This document shows, piece after piece, positions 6,056 to 6,736 of a stretch of DNA of 6,736 nt. This DNA is from an uncultured Flavobacteriales bacterium (GTDB taxonomy: Bacteria; Bacteroidota; Bacteroidia; Palsa-965). The notes under the pieces were generated by a model. That model saw only the letters and a list, made by a program, of their open reading frames with translations. It was not told the DNA's origin and did no database searches. The translations under genes were made by a program, and so were the position numbers. Numbering within the stretch: position 1 is the first letter of the stretch; each line of letters opens with the position of its first letter. Where the stretch lies: NCBI GenBank assembly GCA_946478675.1, contig CAMLEF010000260.1, positions 1 through 6,736 on the forward strand, in the 5' to 3' direction.

Positions 6056-6063
6056 CGAAATTA
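6056..6063 (-). promoter_or_regulatory. Weak candidate -7 box for exbB
   Basis: TAATTTCG on the minus strand differs from TAnnTTTG by one base and lies 43 nt before the exbB ATG, just after the T run of the upstream terminator. It sits in a 13-nt palindrome (CGAAAT-T-ATTTCG). No TTG is found at -33. The site is tentative. Confidence 0.25.
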
Positions 6064-6068
6064 TTTCG

Positions 6069-6136
6069 AAAAAAAGGTGCCCGGGAAACACCCTGAGCCG
6101 ATTTTCAACACCGGCGTGTTCATTCCCGGGACACCT
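6069..6136 (-). terminator. Second terminator-like hairpin, long stem with internal hairpin and T7
   Basis: On the minus strand AGGTG plus CCCGGGAA (with one bulged T) pairs with TTCCCGGG plus CACCT (6075-6087), a 13-bp GC-rich stem, followed directly by seven T (6075-6069). The loop contains a second hairpin, AACAC-GCCG-GTGTT (6120-6107). GCCG and CGGC in the loop can pair in a different way. This is a strong terminator, but the TonB gene already has one at 6190-6237, so it may end a short RNA or act as an attenuator before exbB. Confidence 0.7.
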
Positions 6137-6140
6137 ATCA

Positions 6141-6164
6141 GTCTCACTGCTAGCAACGTGAGAC
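6141..6164. other. Isolated hairpin between two terminators
   Basis: GTCTCAC (6141-6147) and GTGAGAC (6158-6164) form a perfect 7-bp stem around a 10-nt loop that includes the palindrome TGCTAGCA. It has no T run, so it is not a terminator. It lies between the two minus-strand terminators and could be part of a small RNA, an RNA leader or a protein-binding dyad. Confidence 0.4.
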
Positions 6165-6189
6165 CTCCGTCGACAGAATCGTCTGCGCG

Positions 6190-6237
6190 AAAAACCGCAG
6201 GATTAAATTTTGCTTAAAACATGTGAAAATCCTGCGG
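6190..6237 (-). terminator. Rho-independent terminator of the tonB gene
   Basis: On the minus strand CCGCAGGATT (6237-6228) pairs perfectly with AATCCTGCGG (6204-6195), followed by five T (6194-6190). It starts 15 nt after the tonB stop. The loop is long (23 nt, A/T-rich), which weakens it somewhat. Confidence 0.78.
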
Positions 6238-6251
6238 CTGCTTCACGCGCT

Positions 6252-6736
6252 CTACTGAAGGACAAAACGGATCGGCTTGCGGTAGCGGAAACGAACGGGC
6301 TTGCCGTTGTCTTTGCCGGGATTCCAGTCGGGCATCAGCTGCGCCACACGCAACGCTTCACGATCGAGCAGCGGGTGTGAACCTTTGATCACTTCGACGC
6401 TCGTTACTTTTCCATCGGTATCGACCACCCACGAAAGCCACACTGTTCCCTGCACGCCGCCTTCTTTGGCGATCGGGGGATACTTGATGTTCTTTCCGAA
6501 GAACTGGTCGATGTCGCCTTTGAACGTCGGAGGATCCGATGCGAATTCAATGATCGGCGGAATGGAAACTACATGAAACGTGTCGCAATCGATGCAACCG
6601 TGCGACGTGGTATCTACTACCGGGCCGGAGCCGCTGCCGCCTGCAACACCTTTCGGATTGCCGATCGTATCTGCAGGGTGATTGACCTTCACTTCTTCTT
6701 TCACAACGGTGGGTTCGACATCGGGATTCGCTCCTT
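6252..6736 (-). CDS. tonB: TonB energy transducer, C-terminal part (5' end cut by window edge)
   Basis: The frame is open from the right edge to a TAG and gives the last 160 residues. The visible part begins in a Pro/Val/Glu/Lys-rich periplasmic linker (ANPDVEPTVVKEEVKV), then a Gly/Ser stretch (30-38), then the C-terminal TonB domain (about 78-160). The domain includes IKYPPIAKEGGVQGTVWLSW (83-102), VDTDGKVTSVEVIKGSHPLLD (104-124) and ALRVAQLMPDWNPGKDNGKPV (127-147). This is the classic outer-membrane-receptor-contacting domain. The N-terminal membrane helix must lie beyond the edge, so an in-frame GTG at 6704 is not the start. A CIDC motif (47-50) sits in the linker. The gene has its own terminator and precedes exbB by 239 nt in the same direction, suggesting functional but not necessarily transcriptional linkage with the motor. 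Confidence 0.88.
   Translation of the reverse strand, partial: GANPDVEPTVVKEEVKVNHPADTIGNPKGVAGGSGSGPVVDTTSHGCIDCDTFHVVSIPPIIEFASDPPTFKGDIDQFFGKNIKYPPIAKEGGVQGTVWLSWVVDTDGKVTSVEVIKGSHPLLDREALRVAQLMPDWNPGKDNGKPVRFRYRKPIRFVLQ

Noticed and set aside
6069..6251. A known riboswitch or 6S/SRP-type RNA in the spacer before exbB
   Set aside because: I recognised no conserved core of any such RNA; only hairpins are visible, so I report it as structure of unknown role.
6252..6704. A complete 150-residue TonB starting at the GTG at 6704
   Set aside because: The frame continues to the window edge in linker-like sequence, and a TonB needs an N-terminal membrane helix that is not present downstream of 6704.

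Overview
The window looks like chromosomal DNA of a Bacteroidota bacterium (perhaps Chitinophagales or Sphingobacteriales; this is inference). Evidence: promoters matching the Bacteroidota TTTG-N19-TAnnTTTG pattern sit upstream of tRNA genes, most genes lack Shine-Dalgarno sites, an exbB-exbD-tonB-like run typical of the phylum is present, and a lemA-TPM-TPM operon occurs. Base composition is moderately GC-rich. No mobile element, CRISPR array, phage gene or integration site was seen.

Layout. Positions 1-308 (minus) hold the first 102 codons of a leucine-carboxyl-methyltransferase-like SAM enzyme that runs off the left edge. Positions 381-694 (minus) carry two valine tRNA genes, anticodons GAC and UAC, each with its own -7 promoter box and its own Rho-independent terminator. 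Positions 711-1994 (minus) are folC, the bifunctional folylpolyglutamate/dihydrofolate synthase. A 138-bp divergent spacer leads to a plus-strand operon (2133-3882) of lemA, a soluble TPM-domain protein and a secreted, membrane-anchored TPM-domain protein with a glycine-rich tail; the genes are 2 nt apart and then overlap by 4 nt. Positions 3883-3994 are a compact convergent spacer made of an inner terminator hairpin nested in a 9-nt-periodic inverted repeat.

The right half (3995-6736, minus) is the TonB energy-transduction region. In transcription order it has the C-terminal part of a canonical TonB (cut by the right edge), a 239-bp spacer with three hairpins of which two are good terminators, then exbB, exbD and a second, divergent TonB-like protein. 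ExbB and ExbD form the proton-driven inner-membrane motor, and the TonB proteins carry its energy to outer-membrane receptors. The lemA/TPM operon is probably an independent envelope-related unit.

Most of the window is ordinary core-genome content. The parts worth a second look are the double-terminator spacer before exbB, the nested palindrome at 3881-3995, the CxxC motif in the TonB linker and the C8 homopolymer inside folC. I did not find a convincing new multi-gene system.
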